Assembly: GCF_003202695.1 (NCBI RefSeq)
Contig: NZ_QGLL01000010.1
Coordinates: 17,269 to 81,268 of the forward strand
Length of the DNA stretch: 64,000 nucleotides
Source of the DNA: Bifidobacterium asteroides
Lineage (GTDB): Bacteria; Actinomycetota; Actinomycetes; Actinomycetales; Bifidobacteriaceae
Reading direction: 5' to 3'
Shown: positions 45,316 to 54,927 of the stretch, piece after piece
Layout of the letters: each line of letters starts with the position of its first letter
How positions within the stretch are numbered: position 1 is the first letter of the stretch
Translations under genes and position numbers: made by a program
Notes under the pieces: generated by a model
What the model saw: the letters and a program-made list of their open reading frames with translations, nothing else
What the model was told of the DNA's origin: nothing
Database searches by the model: none

Positions 45316-48300
45316 GCTCCGTAGGGCGCAATTCCGCCATCATGGCCACGGGCACTGCGGCTTCCCGCGTGACCGGGCAGATTCGCACCATCCTGCTGGC
45401 AGCCGCCATAGGCACCACCGGAATCGCGGCCGACGCCTACCAGACCGGCGCCATGATTCCTCAGGTCATGTTCACTCTGATCTCAGGAGGCATCTTCAAC
45501 GCCGTACTGGTCCCGCAGATCGTGCGCACCCTCAAGGAACGGGACGCAGCGGACCGGCTGAACAAGCTGATCACGGTCGCCATGGTCCTCATGGCCCTGC
45601 TGACCCTGCTGCTGATGCTGGGTACACCGGTGCTGACGACCATCTATCTGAACTCCAAGTGGAATCCGGCGCAGCGAGCCCTGGCCAACTCCTTCACCCT
45701 CTGGTGCATGCCCCAGGTTTTCTTCTATGGGCTCTACACGGTCCTAGGACAGATCCTGGCCGCCAAGGGCCGGTTCACTGCATACGCCTGGAGCTCGGTG
45801 GGCGCCAACGTCATCAGCTGCCTGGGCTTCCTGGTCTTCATCCTCCTGTTCGGCAACGCCCGCAATCAGCCGGTCGGCTTCTGGGACAATGGCAAGGTGG
45901 CCCTGACCGCTGGGGCCTGGACCCTGGGAGTGGCCTTCCAAGCACTGGTCCTCTTCATCCCCCTGATTATGAGCGGTTTCCGCTACCGCCCACGCTGGGG
46001 CCTGCGTGGAATCGGCCTGCGATCCATGGGCTCAGTGGCGGCATGGAGCATGTGCGTGGTGATCATCAACCAGCTGGCCAACGTGGTCAATGCCCGCATC
46101 AACAACGGCGCGCCTCTGGAGGGCAACCCCTTCGACATCGCCGGCAACGGCTCCTATCAGAACGCCTACACGATCTTCATCCTTCCCTATTCACTGGTAG
46201 CCGTATCGGTCAGCACGGCCCTCTTCCCCAAGCTGTCAAAGGCGGTTTCGGACGGCCGAATCGGGGATGCCCGCAATGATCTGAGTCAGGCCCTGCGCAA
46301 CGTTGGACTGGTGATGTTCTTCTTCGCCGCAGTCCTCCTGGCAATTCCAGTGCCCATCACCCGAGCCCTGCTGCCCTCTGTGGGCGTCCATGAGGCCGTC
46401 CTGATCTCAGGGCCGCTGATAACCCTGTCCCTAGGGCTGGTCCCCTCGAGCGCCTTCCTGCTCATCCAGCGCACCTTCTACGCCTTCGAGGATGGTCGCC
46501 ATCCGTTCATTTTCGCAGCCGTCTCCAATACCATCCAAGTAGCGCTGGTTCTGGTGTCCATACGTCTGTTTTCTCCCCGCTACTGGGCGGCTCTGGTGGG
46601 GCTGAGCCTGTCCCTGAGCAGCATTCTCAGCTTCCCCATCCTGGCACACATGCTGCGCAGCCCCTTGCAGGGGAATCTGGACGAACGCCGGATCCTGACC
46701 ACCTATGCCAAGGCTTTCCTTGCTGCAGGGCTGGCCCTGGCAGCTGTCCTGACGGTCAAGACCCCGGTGACCCACCTGGTCGGCGCCTGGGTCCAAGATC
46801 GACAAGGCCATATGAGCTGGGTGCAGGCGCTCTTCATCTGCATAGTCATCACCCTGCTGGCAGCGATCATCTATGCCGTGACCCTGACAGCCCTGCGCAC
46901 GCAGGAATTCACCCAGCTCTTGGTCGATCTGGCTCGTCGTCTAGGCAGGACTGCCCGGCACCCCGTTCGCAGCCTGGATGCCCTACAGGGACGGCCCTCC
47001 CGAGTGGCCGACCGCTCGGTCAGAGTGGTGCATTCCTCCTTCCCCGAGTCTACCCTGCCTGGCATGGACGCGGCGCTGGAGAACTTCGAGGAAGCCAGCG
47101 AGCCCGGCACTGATGAAGAATCCGCGATAGCCGGGCCTCCGCCGCCGCCCCAGACTCTGCAACCCGTTAGGATTGGCCCTAGAAACAGCAAGGTCCACCA
47201 CGGGGTCGCCGACTACCGGCGGCGCCCCACTTCTGATGAGAGCTCGACAACCATGAACGCGCATATCGGAGACACCATCCTCGGCAGATACACCCTGGTC
47301 ACCCTGCTCCGCCGCGCGAATGGTCTAAGCGCCTGGCGAGCCAAGGACAGGGTTCTGGATAGGGACTGCCAACTCTTCATCGCCAGGGATTCAACCTGCA
47401 TGGACCGGATCAACGTCAACGCCTCCAGCCTGGCGCTGAGCAAGGACCGTCGCTTTACCCCGGTCTACCAGCTGCACACTCGTGACAAGGTCTCCCTGAT
47501 TGTCACCGCCCCCGATGCCGGCATGTCCCTGAGGGATTACATGCACGGACCCGCTGGGGAGACACTCAGCAATCGGGCCATCGGCACCATCATGGGAGAG
47601 GTCTCCGAGGCCATGCGCACCATGCACGCCGCCGGCATGGTAGATTATGCGGTCTCCACGAGCACCATCAGACTGGCACCAGCCTCGATCACTCTGGCAG
47701 ATGCCCCTATCTCGCCCATGCTGAAGCACCCGTCCGCTTCAACTGAGGAGGGCCTGACGGATGAGAAGTATGCCATACGCGAGCTGGCCGGCGTGCTCTA
47801 TGCCATGCTGACCGGCCGGTCGGATCAGGACGGACGGCAGCCCAGTCTGCAGGAGCTGCCCGAGCACACCGCAGAAGAGTTCAGAATCATCTGCACGCGT
47901 GGGTTGGGCTTGACTAACGAACAGGGAGCTGCGCCGATTCCGCTGGTCACCCTGGCGGAGCTTTCGGCCCTGCTCAGCCCCTGGATCCCGCCCGAGGAGC
48001 TGACTGACAGCGATCTGATCTGGCCCGAGCTGGACGGCCGTGCCTCCATCGAGGCCGTGGCTCTGCGCCCCGTGGACCCCAAAAACGTACTCCCGCTTCC
48101 TAAAGGGCTGACCTCCTCGGCCCTGCCGGCCGCTCAGACCGTATCTCACTATGAGCCGCACTGGAAGACCAACCAACTGCTCTTCCCTGGCCGTAGCGAA
48201 ATCGAAATGCTCAATCCAGAAGATACGGATACCGACCTCTTCTCGCTCTTTGACGAGCGTCAGCGGTTGCGCTCGCTGAACAGCTCCGCCCGCAAGACCG

Positions 48301-49526
48301 CATCCATGAATGTGAGCGCTCTCAGGGCGACTTCGGTCAGACCCGCAGCCATGAATGAGGATGAATCCAAGGCCGTGACTGGACGGATGCCAGTCGTTAA
48401 AGACGAACGACATGGACCGTCCGAGGCTCTCAGCGGCAACGGCGTGACTGCCAACAATCCTGTGGCACGAGGATTCTCCCAATGGGACTTCCACAAATCC
48501 AGCAGTGGGGAGGATGATGCGGCAGGCAGCCGCCAGGTCAAGGCAGCACCCAACCGGACCGCATCACAGGACGACAGGGGTACACATGCGCTCCGAACAG
48601 GAACTGCGGCCCCCGAACCTCCTGTCGCAGGAGAACCTGGATCCCGGAATGAACATTTCGGTTCCGCCGCTGTTTCTGACAGGACCAAGACCTTCAGCCA
48701 AGCCGCCCGAACCTCCAAGAACCCTGATTCTGACGAGGAGCAACAGGCTACGCTCATGGAGCCGCAGCCTCCCAGTTTCACGCCTGGAATCCACGCCATG
48801 CCTGAGCCAGCGACCTATTCAGCACTTCCAGACGATGAGCAGGATAAGGACCTGGATAACGAGGCTGACATGGCCGACACCCGTCTATTCGGCCGCTTCA
48901 CGACTCGCACAGTGGTCATTGCAATAGCAGCCATAATCGTTGTGGTGGCCCTGGTCTGGGCCCTCTCGACCATTACCGGGTCCCGACCTAATGTCAGCAA
49001 AAATGAAGGCGGCTGGCCGGTCATGTCCAACGTTCCCTTCCCCGGCAAGACCAATGAGGGCGAGGAAGCAACTCCCTCCAGCAACGGCAATGGCGGTGAC
49101 CAGACCCAGGCTGGAGCCGATACTCAGACTGACAAGGTCAGCCATGCCGACAAGGAGGTCAGGAAGGTTCCCGATCCGCCCAAACCCAAGAACACCACGG
49201 CCTATCAGTCGAATCGTCAGCGCTTCCTCAACAAGCCTGCCGGCCTGCAGGGCTATGGATGGTATATGCACCTGACCAAGCCGGAAGAGGTCTCCCGCCT
49301 GATCATCGTGGCACCTCAGAGCGGTGGCCATGCCCAGATCTATGCGAATTCCACAGCGGCTCAGCCCAATCAGGGACAGCCATTGGCCGACTTTAGCTTC
49401 GATCCTTCAGGCACCACTCAAGTCACCCTGCGCGAGCCGGTGACCACTCAGGACCTGGTCGTCTGGGTACCCATGGATGGCATGCCAGGAGACACTCTGC
49501 GCTTCACTTCCGTCCAGGCCTTCTAA
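45312..49526 (+). CDS. murJ: MurJ lipid II flippase fused to a pseudokinase and an extracellular domain
   Basis: A 1404-residue actinobacterial MviN/MurJ. Residues 1-530 form the 14-helix MOP-type flippase (NSAIMATGTAASRVTGQIRT at the start), moving lipid II across the membrane. A cytoplasmic linker leads to a protein-kinase-like domain (about 645-880, DTILGRYTLVTLLRRANGLS) that has no HRD or DFG motif, so it is a pseudokinase, as in mycobacterial MviN, where it binds FhaA when phosphorylated. A long Ala/Ser/Glu-rich linker, a single helix (about 1196-1218) and a C-terminal discoidin-like extracytoplasmic domain complete it. Start overlaps the previous stop. No FhaA is in the window. Confidence 0.94.
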   Translation: MSSVGRNSAIMATGTAASRVTGQIRTILLAAAIGTTGIAADAYQTGAMIPQVMFTLISGGIFNAVLVPQIVRTLKERDAADRLNKLITVAMVLMALLTLLLMLGTPVLTTIYLNSKWNPAQRALANSFTLWCMPQVFFYGLYTVLGQILAAKGRFTAYAWSSVGANVISCLGFLVFILLFGNARNQPVGFWDNGKVALTAGAWTLGVAFQALVLFIPLIMSGFRYRPRWGLRGIGLRSMGSVAAWSMCVVIINQLANVVNARINNGAPLEGNPFDIAGNGSYQNAYTIFILPYSLVAVSVSTALFPKLSKAVSDGRIGDARNDLSQALRNVGLVMFFFAAVLLAIPVPITRALLPSVGVHEAVLISGPLITLSLGLVPSSAFLLIQRTFYAFEDGRHPFIFAAVSNTIQVALVLVSIRLFSPRYWAALVGLSLSLSSILSFPILAHMLRSPLQGNLDERRILTTYAKAFLAAGLALAAVLTVKTPVTHLVGAWVQDRQGHMSWVQALFICIVITLLAAIIYAVTLTALRTQEFTQLLVDLARRLGRTARHPVRSLDALQGRPSRVADRSVRVVHSSFPESTLPGMDAALENFEEASEPGTDEESAIAGPPPPPQTLQPVRIGPRNSKVHHGVADYRRRPTSDESSTTMNAHIGDTILGRYTLVTLLRRANGLSAWRAKDRVLDRDCQLFIARDSTCMDRINVNASSLALSKDRRFTPVYQLHTRDKVSLIVTAPDAGMSLRDYMHGPAGETLSNRAIGTIMGEVSEAMRTMHAAGMVDYAVSTSTIRLAPASITLADAPISPMLKHPSASTEEGLTDEKYAIRELAGVLYAMLTGRSDQDGRQPSLQELPEHTAEEFRIICTRGLGLTNEQGAAPIPLVTLAELSALLSPWIPPEELTDSDLIWPELDGRASIEAVALRPVDPKNVLPLPKGLTSSALPAAQTVSHYEPHWKTNQLLFPGRSEIEMLNPEDTDTDLFSLFDERQRLRSLNSSARKTASMNVSALRATSVRPAAMNEDESKAVTGRMPVVKDERHGPSEALSGNGVTANNPVARGFSQWDFHKSSSGEDDAAGSRQVKAAPNRTASQDDRGTHALRTGTAAPEPPVAGEPGSRNEHFGSAAVSDRTKTFSQAARTSKNPDSDEEQQATLMEPQPPSFTPGIHAMPEPATYSALPDDEQDKDLDNEADMADTRLFGRFTTRTVVIAIAAIIVVVALVWALSTITGSRPNVSKNEGGWPVMSNVPFPGKTNEGEEATPSSNGNGGDQTQAGADTQTDKVSHADKEVRKVPDPPKPKNTTAYQSNRQRFLNKPAGLQGYGWYMHLTKPEEVSRLIIVAPQSGGHAQIYANSTAAQPNQGQPLADFSFDPSGTTQVTLREPVTTQDLVVWVPMDGMPGDTLRFTSVQAF

Positions 49527-49642
49527 GCTTGTCTGCGGGTCGATGCCCGAATAGCGAGCACTCCACGGGATCGACCTGCAGACCACCTGTTGACCGCCGC
49601 TGCTTGCAAACTCCATGGACCACCAGCCAGGCATGGCTGCCC

Positions 49643-49707
49643 ACCCATTGATATGCCAATATCATGGGTGTACCGAAATGGTAATGTGTTGGATTTTTCC
49701 TCCAACA
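49643..49707. repeat. Two adjacent hairpins downstream of murJ
   Basis: An imperfect stem (ACCCAT...ATGGGT, 49643-49669, continuing with GATAT/ATATC) and TGTTGGA-7-TCCAACA (49687-49707), within the 241-bp space between murJ and the aminotransferase. They may end the murJ transcript or sit in the leader of the next gene. Confidence 0.4.
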
Positions 49708-49767
49708 TGACGCCTGCAGGTAATACAGTTTCCTTAGACAATGGCGGCAGGAAGGCGGAAGTCAGTT

Positions 49768-51051
49768 ATGGCGGATGATCCCAATATCGCATCCAAGGTC
49801 ATCAAGAACGATCCCTGGTACAGCTCCTATGCGGCACGGGCCGAGCAGATGCGCGCCTCCGAAATTCGTGCTCTCTTCGCTGTAGCCAATCGGCCTGAGG
49901 TAGTGTCCCTGGCTGGCGGCATGCCCTACCTGGGCCGGATGCCCTTTGATAAGCTGGCCGACCAGCTTGGCGACATGCTGCGGAGCAAGGGCCAGGTGGC
50001 CTGGCAGTATGGGTCAGCGCAGGGCGATCCCCATCTGCGCGAAGATGTGCTGCCCATTATGGAGCTGGAAGGCATCAAGGACGTCCAGCCGGATGATGTG
50101 GTCATAGTCAACGGTTCCCAGTCGGGACTGGACCTGATCACCAGAATCATGTGCGACCCTGGCGATGTGGTGCTGGCTGAGGCACCCAACTATGTCGGTG
50201 CCCTGGGCGTCTTCCAGTCCTTCCAGGTCGATGTGGTCAATGTGGCCATGGACGGCGACGGACTGATCCCCGAGGCTCTGGAAGAGACGATTTTGGAGCA
50301 GCGTCGTCAGGGCAAGGCGGTCAAGTTCCTCTACACTGTGCCCAACTTCCACAATCCTGCCGGCGCTACCATGAGCGTCGAGCGGCGGCCGCAAGTCATT
50401 GAAATCGCCAGAAAATACCACGTGCTTATCGTCGAAGACAATCCTTACGGACTGCTGGCATTCGACGGCCAGACCTATCCGGCCCTGCGCTCTTACGACT
50501 CGGAGGGCATTGTCTACCTGAGCAGCTTCTCCAAGATCATCGCCCCGGGCATGCGCGTAGCCTGGATGGTGGCGCCTCCTGGCATCCGACAGAAGCTGGT
50601 TCTGGCCAATGAATCAGCCATTCTCTGCCCCTCCAATATGAGCCAGATGACCATCACCACCTACCTGGACAACTTCGACTGGAAATCCCAGATCAACGAT
50701 TATCGCGGGATGTACAAGGAACGCTGCGATGCCATGGACGAGGCTTTGAAGAAGTATCTGCCCTACTGTTCATGGCTGAAGCCCAAGGGCGGCTTCTACA
50801 TCTGGCTGCAGATACCCCAGGGGCTCAATGCCAAGGACATGCTACCCAGGGCGATCACTGCCAAGGTGGCTTATGTTTCAGGTACAGCCTTTTACGATAA
50901 CGGCGAAGGGGCAGACCATATGCGCCTGTCCTTCTGCTATCCCACCCCCGATCGGATCCACGAAGGAATACGCAGACTGTCCACGGTCATCGAGAATGAA
51001 CTCGCCACCGTCCGGCTGTTCGAGCCTGACAGCGGCAAGGAAAGGGGCTGA
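49768..51051 (+). CDS. PLP-dependent aminotransferase (class I/II, LysN-like)
   Basis: A 427-residue fold-type I transaminase. VSLAGGMPYLGRMPFDKLAD and YGSAQGDPHLREDVLPIM at the N-terminus, FLYTVPNFHNPAGATMS, VEDNPYGLLAF and the PLP lysine in YLSSFSKIIAPGMRVAW are typical of 2-aminoadipate/aromatic-type transaminases related to MocR catalytic domains; no winged-helix DNA-binding part is present. ATG 49768 (GGAAGGCGG upstream) is preferred to 49741. It is followed after 3 bp by the ligase gene, so both are co-transcribed. Substrate unknown. Confidence 0.88.
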   Translation: MADDPNIASKVIKNDPWYSSYAARAEQMRASEIRALFAVANRPEVVSLAGGMPYLGRMPFDKLADQLGDMLRSKGQVAWQYGSAQGDPHLREDVLPIMELEGIKDVQPDDVVIVNGSQSGLDLITRIMCDPGDVVLAEAPNYVGALGVFQSFQVDVVNVAMDGDGLIPEALEETILEQRRQGKAVKFLYTVPNFHNPAGATMSVERRPQVIEIARKYHVLIVEDNPYGLLAFDGQTYPALRSYDSEGIVYLSSFSKIIAPGMRVAWMVAPPGIRQKLVLANESAILCPSNMSQMTITTYLDNFDWKSQINDYRGMYKERCDAMDEALKKYLPYCSWLKPKGGFYIWLQIPQGLNAKDMLPRAITAKVAYVSGTAFYDNGEGADHMRLSFCYPTPDRIHEGIRRLSTVIENELATVRLFEPDSGKERG

Positions 51052-51054
51052 ATC

Positions 51055-52257
51055 ATGGCGGCCAAGCACAGCAAGACACCTCGGCAGCAGACCGGCGGCA
51101 AAACCTCGACAGCCGATAAGGCCAAGACAGTCGCGAGCGCAGCGACGACCACAGCAGCAAACACGGCCACTACCAAGGCTGCGGCCGCTGGCGAAGTGGC
51201 CAAGATAGCCAAGCGGACCTCGCACCGCTCCATCCGCAAGGCCACGCCGGTCACCATGGACGATGTCCGCTCCCTGGCGAGCGAGGCGACCAAGCGCGCT
51301 GATAAGTCGCTCCTGGTTATCTGCGGCGGCCTCAGTCATGAGCGTGACATCTCCATCAGCTCGGGACATCGAGTCCAAGGATTCCTGGAAGAGGCCGGAT
51401 GGACGGTACACGTACACGACATGGATGGTTCGCTCCTGCCATACCTGACCGATGAATCGACCCGCCCTGATCTGGTCTGGCCGCTGCTGCACGGCGCCAA
51501 CGGCGAAGACGGCTCTATCCGTGATGTCTTGGAGATGGCAGGCCTGCCTTACATCGGATCCCGCGCCAAGGCCTCCCGGACGGCCTGGAGCAAGCCCATA
51601 GCCAAGAACGTTGCCCGTATGGCCGGATTGCAGACGCCACATTCCGTAACCCTGCCTGAATCCATGTTCCGCGAGCTGGGAGTCGAACCCGTTATTGATA
51701 TGCTTCTTGGCTCGCTTGGCCTCCCGCTCTTCATCAAGCCCACCATGGGCGGCTCAGCCATGGGTTGCACCATGGTGACTGAGCAGAGCCAGCTTCCCCA
51801 GGCTTTGATCAACTGCTTCGCCTACGGTGATGTGGCCCTGATCGAACAGGCTGTCACAGGCACCGAGGTCTCCGTATCAATCCTTGAATTTGACGGACAC
51901 CCATTGGTTCTACCCCCGCTCGAGATCTGGACACCCTCAGGCACCTACGACTTCGAGGCTCGCTCCACGCCTGGCCCAACAGAGTTTTATGTTCCAGCCC
52001 GGTTAGATGCCAAGACCACAGAGACTGTGAGTGATGCCGCGCTGACCGCTCACCGTGCTCTAGGACTCCGCGATATCTCACGCACCGATTTCATCGTCGA
52101 TGCGCAAGGTCAGCCGCAATTTCTGGAGTCTAACGTGGCGCCAGGCATGACGGACACTTCGCTTTTGCCGCAATCAGCCTTGGCAGCCGACTACAACCTG
52201 CCAGAGCTATACACTGCATTAGTTCAATCAGTTTTGAATCAAAAACGAACTGACTGA
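51055..52257 (+). CDS. D-alanine--D-alanine ligase homologue with basic N-terminal tail
   Basis: A 400-residue ATP-grasp protein. The C-terminal ~315 residues match Ddl: LVICGGLSHERDISISSG, VWPLLHGANGEDGSIRD, LFIKPTMGGSAMGC, IEQAVTGTEVSVSILEF and the metal-binding ESNVAPGMTDTSLLPQSA. The first ~75 residues are an unusual Ala/Thr/Lys-rich, probably disordered tail. The ligase makes the D-Ala-D-Ala end of peptidoglycan; the D-Ala specificity is likely but not proven. It is coupled to the preceding aminotransferase (3-bp gap). Confidence 0.85.
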   Translation: MAAKHSKTPRQQTGGKTSTADKAKTVASAATTTAANTATTKAAAAGEVAKIAKRTSHRSIRKATPVTMDDVRSLASEATKRADKSLLVICGGLSHERDISISSGHRVQGFLEEAGWTVHVHDMDGSLLPYLTDESTRPDLVWPLLHGANGEDGSIRDVLEMAGLPYIGSRAKASRTAWSKPIAKNVARMAGLQTPHSVTLPESMFRELGVEPVIDMLLGSLGLPLFIKPTMGGSAMGCTMVTEQSQLPQALINCFAYGDVALIEQAVTGTEVSVSILEFDGHPLVLPPLEIWTPSGTYDFEARSTPGPTEFYVPARLDAKTTETVSDAALTAHRALGLRDISRTDFIVDAQGQPQFLESNVAPGMTDTSLLPQSALAADYNLPELYTALVQSVLNQKRTD

Positions 52258-53063
52258 GATCTCAAAGCCTGCTCTGTTCTGCCTATCATTTGGCCATCAT
52301 GAGCAAAGTCCATGTGATGCGAGGTGTGCAATTTATGCAATATGCACCACATGGACCCGCAAGGCACAAGGTGCGATGCACACGCGCAGAGACGAGAGTG
52401 CACAGGACAAGTACCAAAGCAAACAAGACGAACTACCAGACAGAGCAGCACACTTACTGTAAGGGCATGAACTACCACGGACTGGACATTACCCATGACG
52501 GACAGTGAATCCCGCCCGCTAAAGGCGTGATCCCAGCCACGATGTGAATCGTATGACCATGGAGACAGCCTTTATAAGATTGCAATCACTGAAGATTCAG
52601 CATTAATTAACACAAGAGATTTTGTCAAGACAGGCCCGACTGCATATTACAGATAGGCATCGTTGCTTGCATATCAGCGAAATAGGGTCACCCGTATTAC
52701 TGCATCGAGAACGTTGAGCAAGATATGAATCGGAACCCGAAAATTGCCACTCTACCGTCAACATTGCTGTCCCGGAGCATTCGCCGCGGTTTGTTCGTAC
52801 TCAACGCTGCGTGCACGATGTTTCTATAGGCTTTCATTGATCAAGCCATATTGCTGGTGACTGGCTGCTACCTTCCCTTGCGCCAAAACCCATTGAAAAA
52901 ATTCGTTGATTCCATGCAAAACGGAAACACGCAGATCCCATCACATCTGTCCTTGTTTAAAGACCAGACAATCGCAAGGCCAAACAAAGGACCGAAACCG
53001 AACTGTCTCCATGATCATCATGATCGGCATGAGCAAGCTGACCACGGCCTTGCCAAATATGTT
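52258..53063. other. Low-GC region without a supportable gene
   Basis: Only short, unconvincing reading frames. The most striking element is the 9-bp inverted repeat 52308-52316/52348-52356. The rest is AT-richer than the genes on its left and marks the change towards the origin region. Confidence 0.5.
52308..52356. terminator. Inverted repeat after the ligase gene
   Basis: GTCCATGTG pairs perfectly with CACATGGAC, and the 31 bases between can extend the stem partly. It lies about 50 bp after the ligase stop, so it may end that transcript, but no T-run follows. Confidence 0.4.
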
Positions 53064-53414
53064 TTACTCGTCTCTGCTGCTTTCCCTGCTCTTGTCCTGC
53101 ACATGCGAAGAATTCGTATCATATTCCTCCTGAGTTGAGGAAGCATGCCGTTCGGCTGTTCTAGCAGTCATATCTTCATCAGCCTCAGAATTTTTATTTA
53201 TTCTCGAAGATTCAGCATTCAACTCGTCATCATTGTTATCAGAGCTTGGAGGGTTCCAAAAACGCCAGCTATGCCAGCTGTCATCCTTACTCTTATCGTC
53301 TGTTTGATGACTTGGATGCTCCCGCATCAACCGTTCAACGCGGAGCATAAACCAGATCAGCACCAGAATCGTCCCAAGATTGGTTACGATGGCAATTATG
53401 ACGGTTTTCTCCAT
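53064..53414 (-). CDS. Possible small membrane protein, hypothetical
   Basis: A 116-residue frame with an N-terminal membrane helix (about 4-24, VIIAIVTNLGTILVLIWFML) and a long hydrophilic, acidic, Ser-rich tail. This bipartite shape is biologically plausible. The ribosome site is poor (TTGAACC before ATG). It is divergent from trxB, whose start is 109 bp to the right. I recognise no family; it holds the place where mycobacteria carry the SigM anti-sigma factor, but without visible similarity. Confidence 0.45.
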   Translation of the reverse strand: MEKTVIIAIVTNLGTILVLIWFMLRVERLMREHPSHQTDDKSKDDSWHSWRFWNPPSSDNNDDELNAESSRINKNSEADEDMTARTAERHASSTQEEYDTNSSHVQDKSRESSRDE

Positions 53415-53522
53415 GGTTCAAGAATAGCTGATCTTGTCAGCACCGAGCCTACGTTGAGACAACCTGCATCCTTTTCGCCCACCGCGTGTGGCCCGGTCAT
53501 CCTGCACGGATACAGTAGCGAT

Positions 53523-54464
53523 ATGAAGCAAACTGTTCATGATGCTATTGTCATAGGGTCCGGACCTGCAGGTTACACAGCCGCTATTTATCTTGGCAGA
53601 GCCGGCTATGCCCCGCTCGTTATTGCTGGAGCCCTATCGCCCGGCGGTCAGCTTATGAACACGACAGAAGTAGAGAACTTTCCCGGATTTCCCGAAGCTG
53701 TACTTGGCCCCGATCTGATGGATCAGATGCGCGATCAGGCCGAGCATTTTGGTGCTCGAATCGAATACGATGATGTCGTTTCTGGTGACTTGAGCGGAGA
53801 CATCAAACGGATCATCACCGATGGCGGCGAAGAGTATCAAGCTCGAGTAGTCGTTATCACCACAGGTTCTCAATATCGTAAATTAGAGATTTCCGGCGAG
53901 CGCGAATTTTCAGGGCGAGGAGTATCCTACTGCGCCACATGCGACGGCTTCTTCTTCAAGGACAAGCCGATCGTGGTCGTCGGTGGTGGCGACTCGGCCA
54001 TGGGTGACGCAGACTTTCTGACGCGTTTCGGCTCTTCCGTAACCCTGATTCACCGTCGCCAAGGCTTCCGCGCTTCAAAAATCATGGTGGATCGTGCCAA
54101 GGCCAATACCAAGATCAATTTCCTCCTTGATTCGGTTGTCACCCGGATTAACGGCGATGATAGTGGGGTGACCTCTTTGGATATACGCAATACAGCCACC
54201 GGCCAGGAATCCTCTATTCCAGCGAATGGAGTTTTCGTCGCTATTGGATTCACTCCTCAGACTGCTTTCCTTAATGGTCAAGTTGATCTTGACCAGGACG
54301 GCTATATCTTGGTCAAGGGTGGATCAACAAAAACTTCCACACCTGGAGTATTTGCCGCAGGTGATGTGACCGACAAAATCTATCGTCAGGCCATCTCGGC
54401 TGCTGGCATGGGTTGTCGTGCTGCCTTAGACGCTCAGGAATATCTTACGAGTTTGGGTAACTGA
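53523..54464 (+). CDS. trxB: Thioredoxin reductase
   Basis: A 313-residue flavoprotein reducing thioredoxin with NADPH. FAD motif AIVIGSGPAGYTAAIYLGRA, redox-active CATC in VSYCATCDGFFF, NADPH motif VVVGGGDSAMGDADFL and C-terminal FAAGDVTDKIYRQAISAAG are all present. The frame is open to 53145, but ATG 53523 gives the normal N-terminus; the ribosome site is weak. It occupies the trxB place of the actinobacterial origin region, but no thioredoxin gene follows. A terminator hairpin is located just downstream. Confidence 0.95.
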   Translation: MKQTVHDAIVIGSGPAGYTAAIYLGRAGYAPLVIAGALSPGGQLMNTTEVENFPGFPEAVLGPDLMDQMRDQAEHFGARIEYDDVVSGDLSGDIKRIITDGGEEYQARVVVITTGSQYRKLEISGEREFSGRGVSYCATCDGFFFKDKPIVVVGGGDSAMGDADFLTRFGSSVTLIHRRQGFRASKIMVDRAKANTKINFLLDSVVTRINGDDSGVTSLDIRNTATGQESSIPANGVFVAIGFTPQTAFLNGQVDLDQDGYILVKGGSTKTSTPGVFAAGDVTDKIYRQAISAAGMGCRAALDAQEYLTSLGN

Positions 54465-54497
54465 TAAGTCCTTATACGCCTCGAGGACAACAACATA

Positions 54498-54528
54498 TGT
54501 GCCTGGCAGTTGACGATTGCCAGGCACA
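54498..54528 (+). terminator. Terminator hairpin after trxB
   Basis: Perfect 11-bp stem TGTGCCTGGCA/TGCCAGGCACA with a 9-base loop, followed by TCGTTTATT, 34 bp after the trxB stop. Confidence 0.75.
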
Positions 54529-54927
54529 TCGTTTATTAATTAGATAGACATCGCTGTTGAGACGAACTGCATATCTGATCTTTGTGCATAACCATTCAAC
54601 TATTGGCGCTATGCAGCTGAGATACCGATCCAACCAGATATAAATACCCAACAAAATAACTCAGCTTATTAGTCAGCAGTGATTTGCAATCCAGCAGACT
54701 GGCAATAGCTAGGCATGTTTCGCCACAGCTTTCAGCCCTAACTGCAAACATGTCTGGTCAGCGAAAGGAATATAGTCACTACTACTGCCCAATTGCACTT
54801 GTTGCAAGGCAAATACAGCGATTGCTCCTTAGCTCATACCAAACTCGATTAGGCTCTGAAGCAATCGCCAATATCAACTGCAGGATTTGGATAAGCAAAC
54901 CCTGCAGCTGCATTTTTCAGAATGGTA
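54529..54927. other. Gene-free AT-rich spacer between trxB and parB
   Basis: About 400 bp between the convergent trxB and parB genes. I see no supported gene, RNA or repeat in it. Confidence 0.5.

Noticed and set aside
52290..52508. 72-residue plus-strand frame after the ligase
   Set aside because: It runs through the 52308-52356 inverted repeat, lacks a good ribosome site and has no family features.
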